A stretch of DNA of 22,729 nucleotides from positions 1-22,729 of the IMG/VR virus record IMGVR_UViG_3300021185_000052. One strand, given 5' to 3'. Both the position numbers and the translations under genes were made by a program. The DNA is from a virus. This document shows positions 6,744 through 13,730 of the stretch, piece by piece; the stretch's first letter is position 1; every line of letters starts with the position of its first letter. The notes below the pieces were generated by a model. The model did no database searches, was not told where the DNA came from, and saw nothing but the letters and a program-made list of their open reading frames with translations.

Positions 6744-8785
6744 TGATTACCGCCTGTGAGTAAACCAGGTATTACCTGCTCATTTATTGCCGGGGCTTGC
6801 TTGACTGTTGCTGTTGTTGCAGCCGTCATCATTGTGTCACCTATTCTCTGCAATAGCTTTACTAGAGAGTCGGCCGCTGTTTCATCTACCAAGGCTCTCT
6901 TAACCAAATCTGGATTAGTCTCTACCAGATACCTAGCAACCTGAGTAGACTGAGCATCACTTAAACCTCTTGGCTTTAAGGCTCTGCTAGCTAGTTGAGT
7001 CGCCGCAGAAATAATAGCTCCTGGGCTTCCAGTTATGGCATCTATTACCGTTGCAGCTCCAACGCCTCCAGAACCCTGCCTTGATGCCTCTGCTTGAGTT
7101 ATTTGAGTCTGAGAACCACCAAGGATTGTGCTTGATGCTTGTTGGCTTGAAGCTGCAATGTCTGCCTTTCGGAGTAGCTCGTCTAAAGAATCCTCTGGAT
7201 AGACTAAGCGAATGTTTTTACCTAAACGTGAAGTAGGATCAGTGATGTCAGCCATCACGCTTTTTCTGCTTCCTGTTTCCATTCTGTTTTTGATTCCAGA
7301 CAGCACACCCATTCTATAAGCATCTAGCTGTTCTGGGGTAGCGCTCCTGTATGCCGTAAATTGAGAATCCACTAGATCGCTTGCTTTACCTAAAGAATCA
7401 ACACCCTTTTTGAATGCCTCAGCCGAAGATTGAATGTTTGACCACTTTGCTCTCACCTGCGCTAAATCAGGGAAATTATTATCCAAAACATTTCTAAATG
7501 CAGTAGCTGAGGCATCAAATCTTGTGCCTGCTGTAGAAGCTCCTCTCTCAAAAGCATAGTCAGTAACCTCATCTAAGGCTCTTCTAGTGTATTCTGCGTC
7601 CTCGAGAGTAGGCATTCTCTTTAGCTTCACGACGCCATTTTCAAAAGTAAAGAAAGGGTCTTTATTTCTTCCTGCTTCGTAAATTTCAATCAGCGTTCTA
7701 CGCACTGAAGGCATACTTTCTACGATGTCTTGAATATCGTTTAAGAAGAAAGGTCCTATATCTCCGTAATTACTCCATACTGTAGAGTATTCTTCGGACG
7801 CTAATTTCTCTATTTCATCTTTAGTATTATTAAAGTATTGAGGGATATTGGTTCCTTTTAAATTAGGAGCCAGATTCTCTACCATGAAATCATAGGCCTG
7901 CGTTCTTGTAGCCTCCGGTCTTGCTTGTAGACCCTCACGCATAACAGTCCCAGAAGGCCCTACGTTGTAGGCTCTAGCGGCATTAACAATATTTTTATTT
8001 TCCGCTGCAATACGGCCGCTAGCGATGTCAGCAACAAACTCATCTATTTGCTCTGGGCTTAGATTATCCACAGTCTGACCTGGGAATGCCTGAGCTACTA
8101 GTCTTCTAAATTCATTAACAGCAGCCGTGTCGCCTCTTCCCGCTAGTCTGTTTCTAACAAATTCAGAGAACCTTCCTGCAGGCTTTTGTATTGCTGTTCC
8201 CCCGGCAGAAAGAGCGCCGCCAAGACCAAATCCAGTAACACCGCTCGTTAAAGCGGGATTAATTCTTTCAATTGGGCTTCCCTCGGCAGAGCCAAAGCCA
8301 GACAAAGCCCCTTGAAAACCTCCGTAACCCGCTTGGGCCAGAACATTTCCTTTTACAGTTCCTTGCCTCCCAGGTCCAGTAAATAACAATTTACCAAACC
8401 TAGCTAAGTAAGGCGCATTTACAGGCGCAGCAGAACCTCCACTCATAATTGTAGAGGCAATTACCGGTAATGCTCCCCCGCCCATCTCATACAACAAAGC
8501 CTCGCCTGGACGAGCTTCCTGATATTGTTGAAGCTTGGTTCTAACTTCGTTAACCGACTCGCTATAAGGCTTTCCAGTAAAAGCTGTCATTAGGGCAGCT
8601 TCAGCCTCGTCTGCTGTGTTAAAGGTCAATCCTTGAGCTATAGATCTAATTCGCTGAGTATCTGGCTCAGGTTGCTTTAAAGCATTGCCTAGCTCAACAA
8701 GTGCGCTTTCTAGATCTGGGCTTATTGAGCCGCCGCCAAATGCTTGCTCTAGGGCCTTCTTTTGCGCTTCAGTAAGTCCATCCAT
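6740..8785 (-). CDS. Probable internal virion / DNA ejection protein (681 aa)
   Basis: This large protein has no enzymatic motif that I can see. Residues about 85-105 (KPYSESVNEVRTKLQQYQEA) precede a long Gly/Ala-rich hydrophobic region at about 100-200 (MGGGALPVIASTIMSGGSA and similar), and another small-residue hydrophobic patch lies near 590-615. The rest is mostly predicted helix. In podoviruses, proteins of this build upstream of the portal gene are ejected with DNA and can associate with host membranes; this role is inferred from position and composition. The DNA is much more AT-rich than the flanking portal gene. The start overlaps the preceding stop as TAATG, and the stop overlaps the portal start as ATGA. 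Confidence 0.65.
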   Translation of the reverse strand: MDGLTEAQKKALEQAFGGGSISPDLESALVELGNALKQPEPDTQRIRSIAQGLTFNTADEAEAALMTAFTGKPYSESVNEVRTKLQQYQEARPGEALLYEMGGGALPVIASTIMSGGSAAPVNAPYLARFGKLLFTGPGRQGTVKGNVLAQAGYGGFQGALSGFGSAEGSPIERINPALTSGVTGFGLGGALSAGGTAIQKPAGRFSEFVRNRLAGRGDTAAVNEFRRLVAQAFPGQTVDNLSPEQIDEFVADIASGRIAAENKNIVNAARAYNVGPSGTVMREGLQARPEATRTQAYDFMVENLAPNLKGTNIPQYFNNTKDEIEKLASEEYSTVWSNYGDIGPFFLNDIQDIVESMPSVRRTLIEIYEAGRNKDPFFTFENGVVKLKRMPTLEDAEYTRRALDEVTDYAFERGASTAGTRFDASATAFRNVLDNNFPDLAQVRAKWSNIQSSAEAFKKGVDSLGKASDLVDSQFTAYRSATPEQLDAYRMGVLSGIKNRMETGSRKSVMADITDPTSRLGKNIRLVYPEDSLDELLRKADIAASSQQASSTILGGSQTQITQAEASRQGSGGVGAATVIDAITGSPGAIISAATQLASRALKPRGLSDAQSTQVARYLVETNPDLVKRALVDETAADSLVKLLQRIGDTMMTAATTATVKQAPAINEQVIPGLLTGGNQ

Positions 8786-9993
8786 TACTTAAATGCCTCA
8801 TGAAGTTGAATTAAAGTAGGCCATCTTTCAACAAATTCTTCATATGTCATATTGTATTGACTTAATATTGAATCTAATTCTGAATTATTAGCAGGCACAG
8901 GAGGAACAACCCTAGGCTCTTTGGGGACATTGGTCATGTCTATTTCAGGAGAAGGAACAGAGATTCCGACCCTGACGTTATCAAAGTTGAGGCCGTAATT
9001 ATCTGCAACGGATCTAGTCTGATTAATTATCTCATTGGCTTGCTCAGAAGCAACGGCATATCTTGATTGCGCTAGCTGAGCAATAGTGTTTCTAGTTTCC
9101 TGCGTCATCAAGCCTTCGCCAGTAATGGCGTTAAGCATTTGTGCTTTAAGAGCAGGAGCAAGAGCTGTGGACCTGTTAAGAGCATCAACCTCCTCTCCTC
9201 GAACAACAGAGCCTGGGTCAAGTATCTTTAAGAAGGCGATAGTAAGAGCGTAGTCAGAGATGCCGCTTGGACGCTCATAAAACTCTTTTACTGTGTTAAA
9301 TCCTTCTCTGACATCAAAGAATCCAAAACGGTCGAGATCTTGGTTTAGTCTGTTTCTTGTCCTATCTTCCATGTCGGCCTTGCCTTCAAAAGACAGTCTT
9401 GACTCAGATCCCTCGGCTATATATCTCTGGTATTCATCTGATCCAGGTTCATAACCCAAAGCCGAAGCCTCAGATTGTCTTACTCTGATAGCCTCTGGAT
9501 CTTTGCTTCGATCTTTATCAGCCTTATACATAGCAATAACGTCAGTCGCTTTGAGCGTTGGGTTATCTATAAGTAGCTGAGCGTATGCTGCGCCACCTGG
9601 CTGAGTCTTGAGCCATTCGGCTGTCTGATTGGCTTGCTTGCTCAGCATATCTATAGCTTGGCGTTGCTCAATATTCTTAGCCGCCTGCTGCATAAGGACC
9701 TGATTAGGATTGAGTGACATACCGCCTAGCCCGATCACTAGCTTGTCACGGAAGTTAGGGTCCTGAACACGGCTCCTGATCCCACCACCAATAGCGCCGA
9801 GGATGCCCATAGCGCGGCTACCTAGAGTCTGAGGCGGCTGTGGAGGCTGTGGAGGCGCAGGCTGATTAGCCATCTGATTAAGTCTGCCTAGATTATCTGC
9901 CTGATTGAGCGCCGACATGTCTGGCATAGGGGTCTGACCCATTGCTCCGGGTAGATTCGGCTGAAGCCTGTATTCATCTAATAAACCGGCCAT
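8785..9993 (-). CDS. Probable internal virion protein (402 aa)
   Basis: The first 100 residues are Pro/Gln/Met-rich and disordered-looking (APPQPPQPPQ near 47-56), then Gly-rich (ILGAIGGGIRSRV). After residue about 100 it is mainly helical. Residues about 245-270 include SDYALTIAFLKILDPGSVVR, followed by GEEVDAL, a signature I recall from many podovirus structural or ejection proteins, where a conserved 'F-KILDP-SVVR-GE' element follows a helical domain. The gene is translationally coupled to the 681-residue protein downstream (one-base overlap) and follows a short Met-rich protein. Base composition shifts from GC-richer at the 5' end to AT-rich at the 3' end. The exact role is unproven. Confidence 0.7.
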   Translation of the reverse strand: MAGLLDEYRLQPNLPGAMGQTPMPDMSALNQADNLGRLNQMANQPAPPQPPQPPQTLGSRAMGILGAIGGGIRSRVQDPNFRDKLVIGLGGMSLNPNQVLMQQAAKNIEQRQAIDMLSKQANQTAEWLKTQPGGAAYAQLLIDNPTLKATDVIAMYKADKDRSKDPEAIRVRQSEASALGYEPGSDEYQRYIAEGSESRLSFEGKADMEDRTRNRLNQDLDRFGFFDVREGFNTVKEFYERPSGISDYALTIAFLKILDPGSVVRGEEVDALNRSTALAPALKAQMLNAITGEGLMTQETRNTIAQLAQSRYAVASEQANEIINQTRSVADNYGLNFDNVRVGISVPSPEIDMTNVPKEPRVVPPVPANNSELDSILSQYNMTYEEFVERWPTLIQLHEAFK

Positions 9994-10003
9994 AATTCTC
10001 TCT

Positions 10004-10315
10004 CTACTTGAATAGGTCTAGCAGACCCTTTGCCTGCTTCTTGGCTTTCTTGCCGATTGTGCTTGGCGCTTCCATGATGCGAGCAGGCATAGACATTACG
10101 TTCTGCCCGGCAAACTTCATGCGGTCGCCCATGTCATCAGGGTTGAGACCAGACATCACCATCTGCTGCCGTCGCATCTCCTCGTCAGCCTCTGAGCGCA
10201 TTGGCATATTCACCATAGACTGCATGGGCTGATAAGGAGCCATTTGAGGAGGCAGGTACTGGCCCTGTGGCTGCATCTGCATCTGCTGAGCTGTGACGTA
10301 GTCTGGATAGTTCAT
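10004..10315 (-). CDS. Small Met/Gln-rich protein (103 aa)
   Basis: This 103-residue protein has a Met/Gln/Pro-rich N-terminal half (QQMQMQPQGQYLPPQ, then QSMVNMPMRSE), a short helical centre (EEMRRQQMVMSGLNPDDMG) and a basic C-terminus (KKAKKQAKGLLDLFK). The methionine content is strikingly high, with 17 of 103 residues by my count. GGAG lies 5 bases before the ATG. It sits within the group of presumed internal virion proteins and may be one of them, but I recognise no family. The basic amphipathic C-terminal tail could bind DNA or membrane. Confidence 0.65.
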   Translation of the reverse strand: MNYPDYVTAQQMQMQPQGQYLPPQMAPYQPMQSMVNMPMRSEADEEMRRQQMVMSGLNPDDMGDRMKFAGQNVMSMPARIMEAPSTIGKKAKKQAKGLLDLFK

Positions 10316-10327
10316 GATTTCTCCGAT

Positions 10328-12205
10328 TTACATTACCGACGCGCCGAGCTGCAAGTAGTCGAACAGTCCTGGCTGCTTGCTAGTGGTCTGCGTCTGAGCG
10401 TTAGTCTGAGAGCCACCGAACGCGCCTAGCTGAGTCTGTAGAGCTTGCAGAGGTGCGCCTGTGTATCCTGCGTATTGCGCTCTGCCTGCATCAATTAGAG
10501 CTTGATTAGCTGCCTGCTGCGCTAGTCCTGCCTGAGAGATGCCCTGCTGTACGTCCTGAACCATGCCGAACCCGAGGTTGCCGATGTTGGCTAGCTGACC
10601 TGCCGCCTGTAAACGCTGCCCGCCTGCCTGTAATCCTGCCGCTTGGTTAGCTGTCTGCGCTTGCATCATTGCCTGCTGATTAGCTAGAGCTGCTTGGTTG
10701 CTAGCACCTGCACCGAACTGAGCCGCTTGGTTCTGAGCTGCTGCGTTCTGCAATGCCGCCACGTTCTGCGCCTGAGCACCGAACTGACCCGCCTGATTCA
10801 TTGCTGCTGCGTTCTGAAGGGCCGCTTGAGTTCCTAGCTGTGCATTCTGTAGACCGGAAACATTCTGCGCCTGAGCGCCAAATTGAGCTGCTTGGTTCAT
10901 CGCCGCTTGATTAGCAAGGTTAGCCTGAGTTCCGAGCTGAGCGTTCTGCATAGCCGCCTGAGTGCCTAGCTGCGCGTTTTGTAGGCCTGCCACGTTCTGC
11001 GCTTGAGCACCAAATTGAGCAGCCTGATTTCCTGCCGCTTGATTAGCCATTTGAGCTTGCTGACCCAAGTTCGCAGTTGTTGTAGCTGCCTGTAGGCCTG
11101 TGGCTTGATTAGCAAGGCCCGCCTGCATGCGTGTAGCGATGTCTTGCTGCGCTGCCTGCTGAGCCTGTGTGAAGCCTGCCTGACGCAATCCTGACGCTGT
11201 GCGAGCTGCCTGCTCTGCAAAGGCTCGATTAGTCTCAGCTTCTGCAATACCCTGGCGTGAACCACCAAACGCATTTGCTGCTTGAGCCTGAGCACCGCCT
11301 AGATTCTGCTGCATCAATCGCTGACGCTCGAGGTCAGATAGAGACTGCTGTACGACTTGGTTCTCGTAAGGATTAAAGTAGGGGTCTAGGCTAGTGCCTG
11401 CTAATTGCCCTGCTTGCACTCGCTCTGAGGTTACAGGGCCGACACCTGCAATACGCTCTGCGCCATAGCCCTGTGCGGTAGCTCTCTCTGCTGCTGCTCG
11501 CTCTGCTGCTGCTTGCTGAGCTGTGTACCCTTGAGCTGTCGCTTGCTGTGCTGCTGCCTGTTGCGCCGTGTAGCCTTGAGCTGCTGCGTTCTGAGCATTG
11601 TAGCCCTGAGACCCTACTTGAGATGCTTGGACGTTTATGGGAGTAATGCCCATTCCCGCAGCGGTCCCTGTAGCAGCCTGACCCACAGTATTGACTATTG
11701 TTTGAGCTGCATTGCCGTCAACAATCGGGTTGCGAGTAGTAGCGCCACCAAACGTGTTGAATTGCTGCGGTGTGTTGGCCTGAGCCATCTGAGGCTGAGC
11801 AGCCTGCAATGCTCTCTGGTCTAAGTTAGCACCCAAACCTCCTGATTGAGCAAACTGCTGAGGAGTCATACCAGACTGTCGAGCTGCCATTTGAGCAGGG
11901 TCAGAGCCAAGAGGAGCGCGATTCATTTGCATTTGATCAGAAACGCTCATTGGTGATGCTGTTGGCTGTATGCCAGATGTCCCAGTTAGCCCCATTGACT
12001 GTTGTGGTAAATGCCCACTTTTTATCAAGGATTCTCTTAGTCCTTCAAGTCCTGAGTAACCTCCAGCCACCGAACTTTGTGGAACACCAGGAGCCTGCAT
12101 AGGAGGCATAACTGCAGGCTGCACACCCGGCATGCCAGGGCCTTGTATATTTTGGCCTGCTTTTTTGATCGCTGACACTGCTGCGCCGTTAGCTGAACCT
12201 GCCAT
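10328..12205 (-). CDS. Ala/Gln-rich repeat protein, putative internal virion protein (625 aa)
   Basis: The start is the ATG at 12205 (MAGSANGAAVSAIKKAGQN), 7 bases after AGGAG; the frame continues upstream to 12268 without ribosome-binding support and overlaps the previous gene. The protein is dominated by Ala, Gln, Gly and Asn. One array has units such as QGYTAQQAAAQ (DNA 11480-11600). A second has repeated QFGAQAQNV and NAQLGTQA blocks (DNA 10690-11035). Between them lies a conserved-looking helical stretch with YFNPYENQVVQQSLSDLERQ, then ANAFGGSRQGIAEAETNRAF, which is the least repetitive part and familiar from marine phage structural proteins. A long flexible or helical virion component, perhaps involved in ejection, is inferred; it is not an enzyme. 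Confidence 0.7.
   Translation of the reverse strand: MAGSANGAAVSAIKKAGQNIQGPGMPGVQPAVMPPMQAPGVPQSSVAGGYSGLEGLRESLIKSGHLPQQSMGLTGTSGIQPTASPMSVSDQMQMNRAPLGSDPAQMAARQSGMTPQQFAQSGGLGANLDQRALQAAQPQMAQANTPQQFNTFGGATTRNPIVDGNAAQTIVNTVGQAATGTAAGMGITPINVQASQVGSQGYNAQNAAAQGYTAQQAAAQQATAQGYTAQQAAAERAAAERATAQGYGAERIAGVGPVTSERVQAGQLAGTSLDPYFNPYENQVVQQSLSDLERQRLMQQNLGGAQAQAANAFGGSRQGIAEAETNRAFAEQAARTASGLRQAGFTQAQQAAQQDIATRMQAGLANQATGLQAATTTANLGQQAQMANQAAGNQAAQFGAQAQNVAGLQNAQLGTQAAMQNAQLGTQANLANQAAMNQAAQFGAQAQNVSGLQNAQLGTQAALQNAAAMNQAGQFGAQAQNVAALQNAAAQNQAAQFGAGASNQAALANQQAMMQAQTANQAAGLQAGGQRLQAAGQLANIGNLGFGMVQDVQQGISQAGLAQQAANQALIDAGRAQYAGYTGAPLQALQTQLGAFGGSQTNAQTQTTSKQPGLFDYLQLGASVM
10690..11035 (-). repeat. 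Coding repeat array: QFGAQAQNV / NAQLGTQA units
   Basis: Within the Ala/Gln-rich protein, three copies of QFGAQAQNV and a diverged fourth (QFGAGASNQ) alternate with copies of NAQLGTQA. At DNA level, related blocks recur near 10705, 10765, 10860 and 10990, each reading on the plus strand roughly as an 'acgttctgcgcctgagcacc' type sequence. Spacing is irregular, which points to repeated duplication and deletion rather than a fixed-period tandem array. Confidence 0.8.
11480..11605 (-). repeat. Coding repeat array: GYTAQQAAAQ units
   Basis: A short tandem array in the same gene encodes QGYNAQNAAA, QGYTAQQAAAQ, QGYTAQQAAAE and QGYGAE, with Ala/Glu/Arg spacers (ERAAAERATA). Plus-strand DNA here shows repeating 'gctgctgc' and 'ttgagctg' blocks. 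The pattern fits replication-slippage expansion. Confidence 0.75.
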
Positions 12206-12215
12206 AGTGGTACTC

Positions 12216-12704
12216 CTAGTTGATTCGTCGGCCGTTAGCGAAGTCGCCACCACCGTAGCCGCCACCATAGCCGCCTGACTCGTCGATCATTCCGTCAAAT
12301 CCGGGAATGCGAGTTACATCAGTGCCAGTGCCGTAAGGATTCACAAACTGCCTGTTGATTAGAGCAGCCTGCCCTGGTCGTCTTGCTGCAAGCTCTGCTA
12401 CTGCCTGCTCGTAGAGAGGTGCAGATGAGTAGCCACGGACACCGCCATCAAAGGTCTGCGCTTCAGGCATACCGGCCATTGCGTCCATCTGAGGCATGAG
12501 TCCAAACGCAGAGCCAAAGTCAGCAGCCGACTGCATCGCAGCAGCTTGCATAGGAGTGAACGCTGCAACGTCAGGACCGTAGTAGGGAGTGTAGCCGATC
12601 TGGCTGATTTCTTTGCCCTGGGCGATGTTGGCCCTAGATGCGTCCTCGATGTACTTGGGTATCTCTACCTGTGTAGTTTGGCTACCGCCTTTTCCACCTG
12701 ACAT
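12216..12704 (-). CDS. Small structural-type protein with Gly-rich C-terminus (162 aa)
   Basis: This 162-residue protein begins MSGGKGGSQTTQVEIPKYIE and continues with an IGYTPYYGPDVAAF segment, then TPMQAAAMQSAADFGSAFGL. This N-terminal signature is one I recall from many podovirus genomes, next to internal virion protein genes, where it is annotated only as a phage structural or hypothetical protein. The middle holds GGVRGYSSAPLYEQAV and AARRPGQAALINRQF. The C-terminus has a GGYGGGYGGG tract and ends FANGRRIN. AAGGA lies 8 bases before the ATG. No enzymatic motif is present; a minor virion component is inferred from position. Confidence 0.75.
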   Translation of the reverse strand: MSGGKGGSQTTQVEIPKYIEDASRANIAQGKEISQIGYTPYYGPDVAAFTPMQAAAMQSAADFGSAFGLMPQMDAMAGMPEAQTFDGGVRGYSSAPLYEQAVAELAARRPGQAALINRQFVNPYGTGTDVTRIPGFDGMIDESGGYGGGYGGGDFANGRRIN

Positions 12705-12705
12705 A

Positions 12706-13065
12706 TTAAATTTCCTTGCTCAGTGTTAGTAGTGTCGGCTCCCACCCAAACGGTGCTAGGGCCTTCTTCCATCCCATCCTGCCCGCTAGAGTAAGCGCCT
12801 GGCAGTCTTGTGCTTTTGCCCACCGTATGACGTCTTCGTGCATGTCGGTGATCTGGTCTAGCTCTCCTCCTGCGAGGAATATGTGCAATACCCGCTTTTT
12901 TGGATATACCGCTAGCTCCGTAACAATGCACCCGCGCTCGGCAGGCCATAGCTGCATATTTCCTGACAGTATACCATCAAATACGTCCTGTAGGTCGTGA
13001 GTGCCGCCGCCATAGGCTAGCGCGTCTTCAATCCACTTAGAGCACCTAACAAATTCGTCTACGAT
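12706..13065 (-). CDS. GNAT-like protein with apparent ATC start (119 aa)
   Basis: The reading frame gives IVDEFVRCSKWIEDALAYGG from an ATC at 13065 and ends WEPTLLTLSKEI. From memory, closely similar phage proteins begin MIVDEFVR and are annotated as N-acetyltransferase-like. They carry the RVLHIFLAGGELDQI strand-helix pattern, then a CQALTLAGRMGWKKALAPFGW segment near the acyl-CoA side of the fold, and all of these are here. No ATG, GTG or TTG occurs in frame between an upstream stop near 13185 and an internal ATG at 12957, which would remove 36 conserved-looking residues. GGAGG lies exactly 7 bases before the ATC. A rare start codon, or a G-to-C sequence error, is therefore likely. The substrate is unknown. 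Confidence 0.75.
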   Translation of the reverse strand: MVDEFVRCSKWIEDALAYGGGTHDLQDVFDGILSGNMQLWPAERGCIVTELAVYPKKRVLHIFLAGGELDQITDMHEDVIRWAKAQDCQALTLAGRMGWKKALAPFGWEPTLLTLSKEI

Positions 13066-13730
13066 GACACAACCTCCAATACAGATAGTGTTACCGATGG
13101 TGACGCAGGAGAGAATGCTGTAGCAGCCGAGCCGTGCAGATCTGCGTCTAGACCGTCTGTAGCAAACATAGCCTGCAAGTAATCACCCGCAGTCACAGAG
13201 AATATTGCTGACCGGCAGGTAGTCTTGCGCTGATCGTTATTGTGCAGAGTATCCACAATAGTAGTATTAGGTGCGTTAGTACCGTTGATGCGTGGCCAGA
13301 AATAGAACGTCTTGGTGTTAGCTGACTCTGAGTGCATCTCAGCAGTAAACGTAATATGAAACACGCCAGACTTCGTAAAGTTAATCTTCGATGCGTCAGT
13401 GCCGTCAACAGAGATGCCGTTTGCAGACACCGTAGTGTTCCAGGTTATCTCTGTGGCGGTGTTTATAGTTGCGGCAGCATGGATCGTCGTATCAACAATA
13501 TAGGCGTAATGCACCTGCCCGCCACCTAGAGCAAGAGGCCACCACGCTAGGTCCTTAGACACAACCGGGTACTTGCCGTCACGCTCCCACATAAGCAAGC
13601 CGTCCTCTGTGGCTCGCTCATCATCACCCTTATGACCTAATAGGTTTCGGGTTCTTCTCAGGTGTTGCAGTAGGCGATTAGCCCACGTCTGCCAAGCGCC
13701 ACCAGAGGGCTGTGGGAGCTGTTCACTCAA
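13059..13730 (-). CDS. Fibre protein with C1q/TNF-like C-terminal domain (223 aa)
   Basis: The start is placed at the TTG at 13730, whose last two bases form part of the TGA of the nozzle gene; GGGAGG lies 6 bases upstream. A TTG at 13778 would extend it but has no such site. Residues 1-75 include SEQLPQPSGGAWQTWANRLL and a short helical region suited to virion attachment or trimerisation. Residues about 80-223 form a beta-rich domain whose strands (GVFHITFTAEMHSE, TKTFYFWPRING, TAGDYLQAMFATDG, SPSVTLSVLEV) fit the C1q/TNF-like jelly roll frequent in phage head or tail fibres. Receptor or surface-glycan binding is inferred. The last 7 bases overlap the next gene. Confidence 0.7.
   Translation of the reverse strand: MSEQLPQPSGGAWQTWANRLLQHLRRTRNLLGHKGDDERATEDGLLMWERDGKYPVVSKDLAWWPLALGGGQVHYAYIVDTTIHAAATINTATEITWNTTVSANGISVDGTDASKINFTKSGVFHITFTAEMHSESANTKTFYFWPRINGTNAPNTTIVDTLHNNDQRKTTCRSAIFSVTAGDYLQAMFATDGLDADLHGSAATAFSPASPSVTLSVLEVVSS

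Noticed and set aside
10014-10030. Inverted repeat GGTCT-GCT-AGACC at the end of the 103-residue gene
   Set aside because: It is a short stem within coding sequence (CTG CTA GAC CTA) without a U-tract, so not a terminator.
11513-11824. Plus-strand 103-codon open frame rich in Cys and Leu
   Set aside because: It is the reverse of Gln/Ala repeat codons (CAG/GCA read as CTG/TGC), so it is a low-complexity artefact.
12206-12268. Extended N-terminus for the Ala/Gln-rich protein
   Set aside because: The added residues overlap the upstream gene and lack a ribosome-binding site, whereas the ATG at 12205 has AGGAG at 7 bases.
12216-12704. Split gene with the following 625-residue protein
   Set aside because: I considered one broken gene, but the 162-residue protein has a complete ending, a separate stop and the next gene its own ribosome-binding site; similar proteins of this size are known to me as independent genes.
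12665-12949. Minus-strand 94-codon frame overlapping the acetyltransferase-like gene
   Set aside because: The sequence is Arg/His-rich without pattern (RRRRARPDHRHARRRH), typical of an off-frame translation; the other frame has a conserved-looking protein.
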